26,658 nt of DNA from Phycisphaerae bacterium (GTDB lineage: Bacteria; Planctomycetota; Phycisphaerae; JAAYCJ01). The stretch covers positions 1 to 26,658 of the forward strand of contig JAAZAW010000356.1 in assembly GCA_012514125.1 (NCBI GenBank), given 5' to 3'. The translations under genes and the position numbers were made by a program. Each line of letters opens with the position of its first letter. The first letter of the stretch is position 1. The notes below the pieces were generated by a model. The model was given only the letters and a program-made list of their open reading frames with translations, was not told the DNA's origin and did no database searches. Below, one piece after another: positions 15,834-24,819 of the stretch.

Positions 15834-18800
15834 ATGAATAAAATCGAGAAGCGATTTTTGATTGAAGAAGGAACCGAGGTTTATAGTGGGAATGAATTGC
15901 TGCTCAAGGGAGTTTTTGAGACACCTGGGGGTGTTCATTTATTGACGGGATATCCGGGGTCGCCTATTGCTACGTTTTTCGATTTGTTGGGTGGGATGTC
16001 GGAGTTGGTGAAAGAGCGGGGGATTTGCGCGCGGATGGCGAATAACGAGGCGATTGCGGTGGCGATGGTGAATGGCAGCCAAATGATGCCGATGCGTGGG
16101 CTTTGCGCGTTTAAGAGCGTGGGGGGGCATGTGGCGGCGGATGCGCTGGCGCTTGGGAATCTGTCGGGGTCGCATCCGGGAGGCGGGGCGGTGATTGTTT
16201 TTGGGGACGATCCGTGGTCGGAGTCGACGCAGGTTCCGGCGGATAGTCGATATTTGTGTCAGCATTTGCGGATGCCTGTGCTTGAGCCTTCGAATTTTCA
16301 GGAAGTGAAGGATTTTGTGCCGATGGCGTTTCGATTGGGGAACGCGTCGGGACTTTATATGGGATATATTTTGACGACGGTGCTGGCGGATGGTGGGGCG
16401 AGTGTGACGGTGGGGAAGAATCATTGGCCTGAGATTTCGATGAATCATCCGACGGCGATCAGGACGGACGAGTTGGATTTGGCGAATACGGTGTTGTTGC
16501 CGCCTCGGACGGGTCGGAAAGAGGTGGGGATGTCGGTTCGGGTGGAGAAGCTGTTGTCGGAGGCGCGGGCGGTGGGGGTGAACAAAATCCAGGGCGTATT
16601 TGGACGGAGCAAGGTAGGGTTTATTGTTTGCGGGGTGGCGCATGCGTATTTGATGGCGGCGTTGGATGAGTTGGGGTTGTCGGATCGGTTCCCGATTTTG
16701 AAGATGGGGATGACGTATCCGATCGACGATAAGCAGGTGGCGGAATTTGCGTCGGTGTTGGACGATGTGGTGGTGATCGAGGAGCGACGGGCGTTTTTGG
16801 AGACGCAGATCGCGGAGGCCCTTACACGGGCGAGGCAGCTTAACCCGGGCATGAAGTTTGCGAATTTGTGGGGTAAGAAGTTTCCGTCGAATCATGAGGG
16901 GTTCCCGGCGGTTTTGGGGTTGCATCCGTCGATGGTGATGGAGAAGGTCATTCGATTTTTGCGGTTGGCAGAACCTGCGACGAGCGCGCGGTATGCGCAG
17001 AAGTTTGAGAGTGAGCTTGGTGTGATGCGGAAGACGGAGATGGGGTCTTCGGCGGTGGTGAGTCGCACACCGACGTTTTGTCCGGGGTGTCCGCACAGGG
17101 ATTCGGCGAGTGTGCTGTTGGATATTCGCAAACGCTTTATGGACGCGGCATATATGAAGAAGCATCATCACCGCAAGCCGATGGACCTGGTGTTTCATGG
17201 GGATACGGGGTGTTATTCGATGTTGCTGTTTCCGCCGAATGAGCAGTTGATGCACAATTACAGCGGGATGGGGCTTGGTGCGGGGACGGGGGCCGGGATC
17301 GATCCGTTCATCACCAACAAGCAGGTGGTGTTTATGGGGGATTCGACGTTTTTTCATTCGGGTCAGTTGGCGATCAGCAACGCGGTGAAGCAGCGTCAGG
17401 ATATTACGTTTATTATTTTGGACAATCGGATCACGGCGATGACGGGACATCAACCGACGCCGGGGATCGAGTGGGATATTCTGGGGGATGAGACGCCGAG
17501 GCAGGATATCGATGAGATCGTCAGGGCGATTACTTCGACGGTGAAGTGTAAAGTGGTGCGATCGAATCCGGCGGATCATGGGACGTATAAGAAATTGCTG
17601 GAAGAGACGATTCTTGAAGACGGGGTGAAAGTGATTATTGCGGACAAGGAGTGCGGGATTGTTCGCAATCGGCGGAAACTCAAGGAACAGCGAGAGGAGT
17701 TGCGTCGCAGCGGATTTTTGGCGAAAGAAGTTTTTATGAACGTAACGCCGGAGATTTGCGAGTATTGTTTGCAGTGCACGACGATGACGGGATGTCCGGG
17801 GTTGAACATCGAGCAGACGGCGTATGGGGCTAAGACGGTGACGGATTTGTCGTGGTGCGTGAATGACGGCGCGTGCGCGGAGATCAAGGCGTGTCCAAGT
17901 TTTGAGCAGGTGGTGGTCTTGCGGAATAAGCCGCCGCGACCCAGGGGGCATCAGATTCGGCTTGAGAAATTGCCGGAGCCTAAGAGTCGATTTTCGGGGA
18001 CGGTATGGCGGGCGCATCTGGCGGGTGTGGGCGGGATGGGGATTGGACTGGCGACGTCGATTCTGGTGCGGGCGGGATCGCGCGAAGGATATAAAGTTTT
18101 GTTCGCGGACAAAAAAGGGTTGGCGATCCGCAACGGCGGGGTTTACAGTCAGATGACGTTTTTCAAGGATAACGTCCATCGGACGGCGGGGATGCCGTAT
18201 GGTGCGGCGGATTTGATTATCGGGATGGATATTCTCGAAGCAACCCGGGCGGTCGATCCGAAGGGGATGTTCAGAGTGGCGTTGCCTGAGAAGACGACGG
18301 CGGTATTGAATACGGACAAAACGCCGACGATTTTGAGTTTATGTCAGAAGGAGGATTTCGATCCGGCGAAGCTGGAGGAGATGATCAAGAGCCGGACGCG
18401 TGCGGATGGATATTTTTCGCATCCGATCTCGACGATTTGCGAGCGGCTTTTCGGGACGAAGCTTTACGCGAATATTACGATGCTTGGGTTGGCGTATCAG
18501 CAGGGACTGATTCCGGTATCGCTGGAGAATTTGGAGTGGGCGATCAGTCAATCGGTGAAGGTGGATTTCAAGAAGAATATGCGGGCGTTTAATCTGGGCA
18601 GGAAACTGGCGGCGCATCCGGAAGAATTTGTGGATCGTTCGGAACCTAAAACGATTGCCCGGGTGGTTCGTGAGAAGATGAATATTCTTGAGCGGACGAG
18701 GCTGGGGGGCCAGGCGAGGGCGCGGCAGTACAAGTATCTGCTGCATTCAAATCTTCGGGCGTGCCGGGAACTCGATAAGCAGACGATGTGCGATATTGCT

Positions 18801-19499
18801 TTGCGGGTGTACGATTTGATTAATTACGAGGGAATTGCGTATGCTCAGAAATATCTCGATTGCATCAAGACGGTTTATCGGAAAGATCGAGCGGAATATG
18901 GGTTCGCGGTGACGCGGTCGGTGGTGTGGAATTTGTACAAATTGATGTTGATCAAGGATGAGTTCTGGGTGTCGCATGTGCTGACAAGTTATGAGAAACA
19001 GCGGCGGGATCATCACCGGTATAATGTGAATCCGGCGAATGGCGACCGGATTAAATACAAACGTGTTTTTCATCCGCGGATTTTTGGCGTGATGGTGAGT
19101 TTGCCGATGCCGCACTGGATGATGTACGCGATGAAGCAGTTGAAATTTGTTCGTCGATATCTGCCGATGTTCCATCGTGAAGATCGGAACTTTTTACGAT
19201 GGTATCGACGGTTGCTTGAGGGGATGAGCTATCGGAACGAGAGGGAATATCAACAGTTTCTTTCGGCGATTGCTTGCGTGGATCAGGTAAAAGGATATCG
19301 AGAATATCGGACCCCGACGATGGAAAAGGCGCGGCGTGAGGCTGAGGCGATTTTGAGTAAGTTGCCTTTAAATCCGGGGGATTGCGGCGGGAGCAAGCTT
19401 TTCAAAAGCGCTGATTTTGCCCAGCCTGACAGGGATTTGGCAGGAGCACGTGAGATGCGTATAATTAATAAAGTGATGAGTATGTTCAAGCAACGATAG
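15834..19499 (+). CDS. Fused indolepyruvate:ferredoxin oxidoreductase (IorA-IorB fusion)
   Basis: A 1221-residue ThDP and iron-sulfur enzyme that would oxidatively decarboxylate aryl-pyruvates (from aromatic amino acids) to aryl-acetyl-CoA, reducing ferredoxin. Domains: an alpha-type N-terminus with LLTGYPGSP (about 36-44) and FKSVGGHVAADAL; a ThDP domain with TFCPGCPHRDSAS, HGDTGCYSM (Asp457) and MGDSTFFHSG (502-504); a two-cluster Fe-S segment with Cys642, 645, 648, 654 (CEYCLQCTTMTGCP) and Cys675, 681, 687; a gamma (IorB-like) domain from about 727 with GVGGMGIGLATSIL; and a C-terminal part resembling DUF6537. This order matches the long single-chain form known mainly from proteobacteria. 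The start ATG 15834 has GAGGTG six bases upstream; GTG 15825 is less likely. It stands alone between repeat-containing and ordinary spacer DNA; no transaminase or CoA ligase adjoins it. Confidence 0.9.
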   Translation: MNKIEKRFLIEEGTEVYSGNELLLKGVFETPGGVHLLTGYPGSPIATFFDLLGGMSELVKERGICARMANNEAIAVAMVNGSQMMPMRGLCAFKSVGGHVAADALALGNLSGSHPGGGAVIVFGDDPWSESTQVPADSRYLCQHLRMPVLEPSNFQEVKDFVPMAFRLGNASGLYMGYILTTVLADGGASVTVGKNHWPEISMNHPTAIRTDELDLANTVLLPPRTGRKEVGMSVRVEKLLSEARAVGVNKIQGVFGRSKVGFIVCGVAHAYLMAALDELGLSDRFPILKMGMTYPIDDKQVAEFASVLDDVVVIEERRAFLETQIAEALTRARQLNPGMKFANLWGKKFPSNHEGFPAVLGLHPSMVMEKVIRFLRLAEPATSARYAQKFESELGVMRKTEMGSSAVVSRTPTFCPGCPHRDSASVLLDIRKRFMDAAYMKKHHHRKPMDLVFHGDTGCYSMLLFPPNEQLMHNYSGMGLGAGTGAGIDPFITNKQVVFMGDSTFFHSGQLAISNAVKQRQDITFIILDNRITAMTGHQPTPGIEWDILGDETPRQDIDEIVRAITSTVKCKVVRSNPADHGTYKKLLEETILEDGVKVIIADKECGIVRNRRKLKEQREELRRSGFLAKEVFMNVTPEICEYCLQCTTMTGCPGLNIEQTAYGAKTVTDLSWCVNDGACAEIKACPSFEQVVVLRNKPPRPRGHQIRLEKLPEPKSRFSGTVWRAHLAGVGGMGIGLATSILVRAGSREGYKVLFADKKGLAIRNGGVYSQMTFFKDNVHRTAGMPYGAADLIIGMDILEATRAVDPKGMFRVALPEKTTAVLNTDKTPTILSLCQKEDFDPAKLEEMIKSRTRADGYFSHPISTICERLFGTKLYANITMLGLAYQQGLIPVSLENLEWAISQSVKVDFKKNMRAFNLGRKLAAHPEEFVDRSEPKTIARVVREKMNILERTRLGGQARARQYKYLLHSNLRACRELDKQTMCDIALRVYDLINYEGIAYAQKYLDCIKTVYRKDRAEYGFAVTRSVVWNLYKLMLIKDEFWVSHVLTSYEKQRRDHHRYNVNPANGDRIKYKRVFHPRIFGVMVSLPMPHWMMYAMKQLKFVRRYLPMFHREDRNFLRWYRRLLEGMSYRNEREYQQFLSAIACVDQVKGYREYRTPTMEKARREAEAILSKLPLNPGDCGGSKLFKSADFAQPDRDLAGAREMRIINKVMSMFKQR

Positions 19500-19613
19500 G
19501 CATTAAGCGTTGGGCTTTGGATTTTTGGGTTGATAGAAGCGAATTGGAACGCCGATATTGGGATAATGAAACGACGGCGCGTTATGATGCGCCCTGCGTG
19601 AAGGAGTTTTAAG

Positions 19614-20999
19614 ATGAATCGACCCATAATAATCGTCGTAATAATAGTTGGATTAGGAAGCGGATTGGCGTTTGGTCAGATTCAGAGGAATGTTCTGGAT
19701 GCTTCACCGCAGATGGGAGCAGGGGGGTATAATCGTCCCACACCCGTTTACCAGGGCGGATACGGCGGGGGCGGATTCGGGAATTTGTACATTACAGGAA
19801 ACGTAACTGGTGGCAAGCAATTTCGAGGGAGAATTCCCTATACCGATCCGACGCAATTTCGGGGGAATCTGGGTAGCAGTTATTTAAGCTCTTTTGAAAG
19901 CGAGGCTCCGAATCTTCAGCGTGTGGAAAGCGGGATGACCGGTGGGGTGACGATGCCGTTTTTTAATCGCAGTTCCACAATTTTGCCGTTATCGGCGATT
20001 CGAGAAAATTATAATACGCCGGGCAGTTCGCTGCCGAGGACCCAGGTGTTGCCGCAGTCGCCGTCGTATTTGACGGGGGCGACACTGGAACGATCTTATA
20101 CACAGTCGATGCAGGAGCAATTGCCGGCGGCGATTCGCTCCAGCGATGTATTGGTGCCGAATGTGGCGATACCGGAAGTGACGCCTGAGGAGGCGTATTT
20201 ACGGCCTATGGATACGACGAAGCGGGAAACGCCGGAGATTCCTTTGGCAGAGCGAAAGCGTATCGAGGAACAGCGGATAAGCGAAGAGATGATGCCTGAG
20301 CCGATGATCGAGACTCCGGAGATTCAAGAGATCAATCAGGCGCCGGCGGATCGGGATTTGTCGGGATGGCTTAAAGAGCAAGCGGAACAGGCGGAACGCG
20401 CGTCGCAATCGCGATTGATCGCAGGACCGCAGCAGGAATATGCTGAAAGCGCCAAACGATTGGCGGTTCAGGGTAAGGAGATGCGCGGGGCGCCGGGGGC
20501 GGCGACTCAGCCTGCGAAAGAGACTCTGGCGCGAGCGGTGAGACCTTCGGGTCAAAGCGGGCAGGTGGTTGTGACGACGCTGGCGGGAAGAGGGAGCGAG
20601 GCGTTTGACCTGACGATGCGGTCGGGACATAAGTTGATGAACCAGGGGCGATTTTATGATGCCTATCAGGTTTATGTTCAGGCGGCATCGATCAAACCTG
20701 ATGATCCGCTGGCGGTTTATGGACAAGCCAACGCCCTGATTGCGGCGGGAGAGTTTCGGTCGGCAGGCGAGCGGCTGCGACGGGCGATGGAGATGTTTCC
20801 GAAGTTTGTTCATTTGACGATCGATGGGGCGCGGCTGTTGGGGAGCAAAACGATTCTGGAACGGCGGCTTGGGCAGGTGAGAAATCTGTCGATCAAAAAT
20901 GACGATCGCGATCTTGTGTTGCTGGCGGGATATTTGGAGATTCTGGCGGGCAATCATGAAGCGGGGTTGAAGCTGATTGGAAATATTGACGAGAAATAA
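19614..20999 (+). CDS. Secreted protein with C-terminal TPR repeats, function unknown
   Basis: A 461-residue protein with an N-terminal signal peptide (hydrophobic IIIVVIIVGLGSGLAF, likely cut near FG-Q22). Residues 30-130 are Gly/Asn/Ser-rich and low in structure (YQGGYGGGGFGNLYITGNVT, FRGNLGSSYLSSFESEAP), 190-310 are Glu/Gln/Pro-rich and charged, and about 335-415 contain two TPR-like helix pairs (GHKLMNQGRFYDAYQVYVQA; DPLAVYGQANALIAAGEF). It probably acts in the periplasm or cell envelope as a protein-binding scaffold; that is inference. The start ATG 19614 has AAGGAG with good spacing. It is 114 bases after the oxidoreductase on the same strand and probably has its own promoter. I do not recognise a named family beyond the TPR. 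Confidence 0.85.
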   Translation: MNRPIIIVVIIVGLGSGLAFGQIQRNVLDASPQMGAGGYNRPTPVYQGGYGGGGFGNLYITGNVTGGKQFRGRIPYTDPTQFRGNLGSSYLSSFESEAPNLQRVESGMTGGVTMPFFNRSSTILPLSAIRENYNTPGSSLPRTQVLPQSPSYLTGATLERSYTQSMQEQLPAAIRSSDVLVPNVAIPEVTPEEAYLRPMDTTKRETPEIPLAERKRIEEQRISEEMMPEPMIETPEIQEINQAPADRDLSGWLKEQAEQAERASQSRLIAGPQQEYAESAKRLAVQGKEMRGAPGAATQPAKETLARAVRPSGQSGQVVVTTLAGRGSEAFDLTMRSGHKLMNQGRFYDAYQVYVQAASIKPDDPLAVYGQANALIAAGEFRSAGERLRRAMEMFPKFVHLTIDGARLLGSKTILERRLGQVRNLSIKNDDRDLVLLAGYLEILAGNHEAGLKLIGNIDEK

Positions 21000-21125
21000 G
21001 GGCGGCAGAAGAAAAAACAGGGGGATGTGAAGGTTTTCCTGGGGGCAGTCCAGCAGTATGATTGTTTATACGTGTTATTGTTTACCTGAACTGTTTGGGT
21101 TATTTTTTGAAAAAGTCTTTTTTTC

Positions 21126-21154
21126 TTGTTGATCTCCGCATTGGGTATTATAAT
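21126..21154 (+). promoter_or_regulatory. Candidate promoter of lipoprotein operon
   Basis: A perfect -10 box TATAAT at 21149-21154 lies exactly 17 bases after TTGTTG at 21126-21131 (three of six matches to the -35 consensus). It is the best-placed promoter pattern in the 355-base gap and would start transcription near 21161, leaving a leader of about 190 bases before the first lipoprotein gene. Confidence 0.45.
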
Positions 21155-21160
21155 CCTAAC

Positions 21161-21354
21161 GTCGGCTTTAATAAATAGTTAAATGCTTGAAGAGTGTGTC
21201 GAAGGATGTTAAGATAGAGACGGTATGGTTTCAAAACCTCAGACAACATACGAAGTCCTTGAAGGCCCACGCTGACGGTAATGAACCTGTTAATTTAAGA
21301 TTAACGAGTAGCAGACCCGCTTTAGAAGCAGAAAACAGTTGCTAGGAGCGCAAG
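21161..21354 (+). promoter_or_regulatory. Long leader with several small hairpins, possible 5' regulatory RNA
   Basis: The stretch between the candidate promoter and the lipoprotein start contains GGTT-TCAA-AACC (21227-21238), GTTAAT/ATTAAC (21289-21294/21300-21305), GCTT/AAGC near 21320-21330, and AGCA/TGCT just before the ribosome-binding site AGGAG (21344-21348). It encodes no ORF. It matches no riboswitch class I know. The rest of the 21000-21354 gap (21000-21125) is T-rich with nothing recognised. Confidence 0.3.
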
Positions 21355-22239
21355 ATGACCAAACATAAATCAAAATTCCTGTATTTCGCGGGGGCGATAT
21401 GTCTTTTGTCGGGGTTGTTCGCCGGCTGTGGAGCGACGGATTTGTTTAACGATCAATTCTTGAATCAGTTTTTTCCGGACTTGGGCGGGTCGTTGTCGAC
21501 GATTCGGGGCAAGGGACCTTTGACGATTGTTCTGGAGAATTTGACGATCGAGGCGCGACACCAGGAATATGCGACGATGGGAATCAGTTATATTGATTCT
21601 ACGGGAGCACCGCAGTCTGTATCTCGGCGGACACTTTTGGCGGTTCCGGAAGAAGATCGGAACCCGGCGAGCGCGGATTTTGATCCGAGGTATCGGGAGA
21701 TTATTATTCTTGATTGCGGGATTCAGGAAATATGGTTTTCGGGAACGGTGTATCGAACGACGATAGAAGAAAAAGATGAGACGGTGACGTTGGGGAATGA
21801 AGAAAGCGTTCAGATCAATTTTGCGACGGCGTCGGTGGTGAAGAGCCAGGACGAGGAAGGGGAGTTTGAGTTCTTTACCCAGGATTTTTCGAATTTTTCG
21901 GCAGTTCAGATTCCGACGGCCCATTTGCAGGTGACGAGGCATTATAAGTGTGGGGATGTGATTGTCGTGGGGTTGCTGGATCAGCGTGGTCCTAACCGGG
22001 CGATTGTTCCGCAAGTTTATGAAAGCGATTATGTGGACGCGAACAGTATTCCGGGTGAATTTGGACCTACCGAACGGTTTGTGCCGGATGTGAACAATTC
22101 GCGGCTTCGTCAGGAATATCGATATCCTGTGGGTTATGTGGTGATTCCGCTGGTGATGCCGAATTTGACGGGCGTTTACAGTGCGACGTCTGCGATGATT
22201 GATATTGCGGCGGCGAATGCGGAAGGTGTGACGGATTAA
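21355..22239 (+). CDS. Putative lipoprotein, paralogue of the following gene
   Basis: A 294-residue exported protein with Lys-rich N-terminus, hydrophobic core and lipobox-like LFAGC with Cys25. The mature part begins CGATDLFNDQF and is then mainly beta-type sequence with acidic stretches. Cys residues recur at ILDCGIQEIWF and YKCGDVIVVG. The second motif resembles FECGDTVEFVI of the next protein, and the mature N-termini are also alike (DLFNDQF versus DIFNPDF), so the two look paralogous. No known domain is recognised. It likely sits in the cell envelope. AGGAG six bases before ATG 21355 supports the start. It is first of three lipoprotein genes with 49 and 32 base gaps, behind a long leader. 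Confidence 0.85.
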   Translation: MTKHKSKFLYFAGAICLLSGLFAGCGATDLFNDQFLNQFFPDLGGSLSTIRGKGPLTIVLENLTIEARHQEYATMGISYIDSTGAPQSVSRRTLLAVPEEDRNPASADFDPRYREIIILDCGIQEIWFSGTVYRTTIEEKDETVTLGNEESVQINFATASVVKSQDEEGEFEFFTQDFSNFSAVQIPTAHLQVTRHYKCGDVIVVGLLDQRGPNRAIVPQVYESDYVDANSIPGEFGPTERFVPDVNNSRLRQEYRYPVGYVVIPLVMPNLTGVYSATSAMIDIAAANAEGVTD

Positions 22240-22288
22240 CGAAAATAAGTTTGATGGGATCTAATTTAGATAAGGAGCATCCCGGAAC

Positions 22289-22891
22289 ATGAAGGTGAAT
22301 AAAATACAACGCGTGAGCATTGGCGTTTGCCTGCTGGGTTTGATGACGATGCTGGTTTCGTGCGGTGGGGCGGCTTTTTTGGATATATTTAATCCGGATT
22401 TTGTCGCGGATACGGGTCTTAAGCCTGATGCGAACGGTCAGGTGACGCCGAATCTTCAGGAATATTTGTGGCTGAAGGTGACAAATCAGACGAATTTCCC
22501 GGCGCAGATTCGGGTGGCGATCAAACGGGCGGAGACGGGAGAGGAATTTTTTGAAACATCGCTCATGGGGAATCAGACGATTGGGAAATTGATCGAGGGA
22601 TGTAATTCGGAGACGAATCCTGTTTTGAACTTATATATTCCGAACCTGGGCGAAGTCGGCACCGGAGAGGATCCGATGGTGGTTCCGGTGGCGCAGGCGT
22701 TGGTGATGGTCAATGGAGTGCCGGTGATTATTCCGGAATCGCAGTTACCGGGTGTTTTAAGTGTTCGAACCGATTTTGAATGCGGCGACACGGTGGAATT
22801 TGTGATTCATAACAGTTTTTCGGATGCGGATCGGTTCAGAATCAGTGCTTTGATTTATGATGGAAACACCGAGCCGACGGAATCGGAATAA
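22289..22891 (+). CDS. Putative lipoprotein, function unknown
   Basis: A 200-residue exported protein with a clean lipobox LVSC, Cys25. The mature part starts CGGAAFLDIFNPDF and contains LWLKVTNQTNFPAQIRVAIK, GNQTIGKLIEGCNSE and FECGDTVEFVI, the pattern of a compact beta-sandwich with two internal Cys that might form a disulphide. It shares the CG..FN.DF start and the CGD motif with the preceding larger lipoprotein. AAGGAG lies about 11 bases before ATG 22289. The gap to the upstream gene is 49 bases, so it is probably in the same operon. Role unknown. Confidence 0.85.
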   Translation: MKVNKIQRVSIGVCLLGLMTMLVSCGGAAFLDIFNPDFVADTGLKPDANGQVTPNLQEYLWLKVTNQTNFPAQIRVAIKRAETGEEFFETSLMGNQTIGKLIEGCNSETNPVLNLYIPNLGEVGTGEDPMVVPVAQALVMVNGVPVIIPESQLPGVLSVRTDFECGDTVEFVIHNSFSDADRFRISALIYDGNTEPTESE

Positions 22892-22923
22892 TCGAATAAG
22901 GCATAAAATCGGGAGTAAATATC

Positions 22924-23145
22924 ATGATGCGAAAAGCGATAAAAATAAAGTTGGCGGGGATGATTCTGAGCGTGAGTCTGGCGGGTGTGCCGGGATGTGC
23001 GACGGCTGGTTTTGTGAATCCTTTTGAATATCTCACGCAAATTGTTTCTGTCGATAGTACGAATCTTTTTGTTGAACTTTATACCGCCCTTTTGAATATC
23101 GGAATGGCGGCGACTGATATGGCCGAGACGGAATCAAACATGTAG
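22924..23145 (+). CDS. Small putative lipoprotein
   Basis: Only 73 residues: basic N-terminus MMRKAIKIK, hydrophobic segment LAGMILSVSLA, then VPGCATAG with Cys25 as probable lipidation site, leaving a mature peptide of 49 residues (VNPFEYLTQIVSVDSTNLFV, AALLNIGMAATDMAETESNM-like helix). The lipobox residue at -3 (Val) is acceptable. GGGAG eight bases upstream supports ATG 22924. It follows the previous lipoprotein by 32 bases and is probably cotranscribed. No family recognised. Confidence 0.75.
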   Translation: MMRKAIKIKLAGMILSVSLAGVPGCATAGFVNPFEYLTQIVSVDSTNLFVELYTALLNIGMAATDMAETESNM

Positions 23146-23215
23146 ATGGGGCGTCGACTAGATGTTTTAGCCCTTTTGCCTTAATCAACGGGCCCAAATA
23201 GAGGTAAACAAGCGT

Positions 23216-23464
23216 ATGGCGGGTTTGGGTAGAGATAAAGTGACGATCAAGATTCCCCGTGAGCTGTACGGAAATTTGCAGGGGTTGATTAAAAACACGG
23301 GGTTCGGATCGGTGACGGAATTTATCGTTCATGTGCTGCGCGATGTGGCCAGTGGGGGCGAGTTGCAGGTATCGGAAACCGAGGACGGCAAAGAAGCGGG
23401 GTTAAGTTCTCAGGAAATCGATCTGGTTCGCAAACGTCTCAAGGCGCTGGGGTATATTGAATAA
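23216..23464 (+). CDS. Ribbon-helix-helix (CopG-like) protein
   Basis: An 82-residue cytoplasmic protein. Residues 8-50 fit a ribbon-helix-helix fold: strand KVTIKIPRELY, helix NLQGLIKN, turn GFGSV, helix TEFIVHVLRDVAS. The C-terminus has LSSQEIDLVRKRLKALGYIE, a short helical tail frequently seen at the end of unrelated proteins in PVC and deltaproteobacterial genomes. It could be a small DNA-binding autoregulator, but no toxin partner is next to it. The GAGGT ten bases before ATG 23216 supports the start. The gap of 70 bases after the small lipoprotein and 140 bases before the methyltransferase gives no clear operon link. Confidence 0.8.
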   Translation: MAGLGRDKVTIKIPRELYGNLQGLIKNTGFGSVTEFIVHVLRDVASGGELQVSETEDGKEAGLSSQEIDLVRKRLKALGYIE

Positions 23465-23604
23465 ATTGAATCGACGCCGATATTGTCCCTTTGATCTGTC
23501 GGCAGGTTTGAAACTGAATTTTCCGTTCGCAAGAGATGATTGTGAACATTTTCCGACACTCACACGCAATCTGATCCTTTCTTTTTGACAGGAATGTTAT
23601 TGTC

Positions 23605-24768
23605 ATGGGCAAATTTGAACAACAGCCGGCGCTACCGGCGAGATTTTTGGATTTTTACAGGCAATTGCTGGGTGAAAATGCCGAGGACGAGATTCACGCA
23701 TTGCTCAAAGGAGCAGGCGAGAAGGTGGTAAGGACTGTTTTTTCCCTGAGCGATTTTTCGGAATTGGAAAGGATCGTGGGCGAATTCCAGATGACGCTGC
23801 CAGGCAGTGGCGAGGGGCAATCGCGGGTGATTTTCGAAGATGCGATGGCGGTAAGCAATGAATTGGTGAGTTGTCTGTCGCGGAGCACGGCGTTTGAGCA
23901 GGGGAAGTTTTATATTCAGTCGTTTGCGAGTTATTTTGTGATTCGCATGTTGCCGATCGCGGGGGCGGAGTATGTGCTCGATCTTTGCGCCTCGCCGGGG
24001 GGCAAGGCATTGCATTGTTATGACCGGATGGAGCGAAAGCGTCCGGTGATCGTGAACGAGCCTGCGGGCGCCAGGCGGATGAGGCTGACATCGGTGCTGC
24101 GGACCTATGACGCTCGAGAACTGCCGGTGCTGGGGATTGACGGGGGATTGATATGTCAGTTTCTGGCGAATGAAATTCCATTGATTGTGCTCGATGCGCC
24201 GTGTTCGGGTGAGGCGCATATTTTGACTCAACCCCAGCGGAGGCGGGAATGGACACCGAAGCAGACGATGATGCTGGCGAGACGGCAATTAGGATTGCTC
24301 TCGGCGGCGGTGCATGCACTGAAGCCCGGGGGATTGATACTTTATTCGACTTGTGCGCTTTCGCCGTATGAAAACGAGTTGCTGGTCGGCGAGTTGCTCG
24401 AACGAACGGAAGGGGCCGTCGAGCCTGTGCGATGGCCTGGAGAGGGCGAGGCGGAACTTGAAAAATTGGGCGTGAATTTCAGGCCTTTGGAGCAGGTGAA
24501 GGGACAGGCGATCGATCCGCGGATCGTGGAGTGTGGCTGGCGGTTTCGGCCTGTGGATTTTGGCGAGCCATTTTTTGGGATTTTGCTGACCAAGAAAAAA
24601 TCGACGATGCCGAAAAAGCCGATCGAGCCTTATCCGGTGGTGTATGAAAAATCGCGAAGCAAAGACCGATGGCGGAGCATTCGGGTAGGACCTGGACGCC
24701 GGGAATTTCTTGCCCCGGTGCATTGGCCTGAATTGCCTGGTTTGCCTTATTTACATTTGGGAAGATAA
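23605..24768 (+). CDS. RNA m5C methyltransferase, NSUN/RsmB family
   Basis: A 387-residue SAM-dependent cytosine-5 RNA methyltransferase. The N-terminal 90 residues are a variable helical region; the core starts with GKFYIQSFASYFVIRML (100-116). Motif I is VLDLCASPGGK (124-134), motif IV DAPCSG (197-202) with Cys200, and motif VI LYSTCALSPYENE with Cys250; the family uses both Cys for catalysis and product release. The C-terminal 90 residues (MPKKPIEPYPVVYEK onward) are basic and probably contact RNA. It lacks an obvious NusB-like domain, so RsmF-like or a family of its own is as likely as RsmB; the target base is unknown. AGGAA ten bases upstream supports ATG 23605. Confidence 0.9.
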   Translation: MGKFEQQPALPARFLDFYRQLLGENAEDEIHALLKGAGEKVVRTVFSLSDFSELERIVGEFQMTLPGSGEGQSRVIFEDAMAVSNELVSCLSRSTAFEQGKFYIQSFASYFVIRMLPIAGAEYVLDLCASPGGKALHCYDRMERKRPVIVNEPAGARRMRLTSVLRTYDARELPVLGIDGGLICQFLANEIPLIVLDAPCSGEAHILTQPQRRREWTPKQTMMLARRQLGLLSAAVHALKPGGLILYSTCALSPYENELLVGELLERTEGAVEPVRWPGEGEAELEKLGVNFRPLEQVKGQAIDPRIVECGWRFRPVDFGEPFFGILLTKKKSTMPKKPIEPYPVVYEKSRSKDRWRSIRVGPGRREFLAPVHWPELPGLPYLHLGR

Positions 24769-24819
24769 GTGATTTGGGGGAAAATGGGGAATGGAACAAT
24801 GTGGGGGTATTGGGGGAAT

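Noticed and set aside
15939..18179. Very long minus-strand ORF (746 codons) opposite the oxidoreductase gene
   Set aside because: It encodes an Arg/His/Pro-rich sequence without domains and lies wholly inside a well-supported gene on the other strand; explained by codon bias.
21161..21354. Known riboswitch (for example cyclic-di-GMP type) before the lipoproteins
   Set aside because: I looked for conserved core strings of the common classes and found none; only small unassigned hairpins are present.
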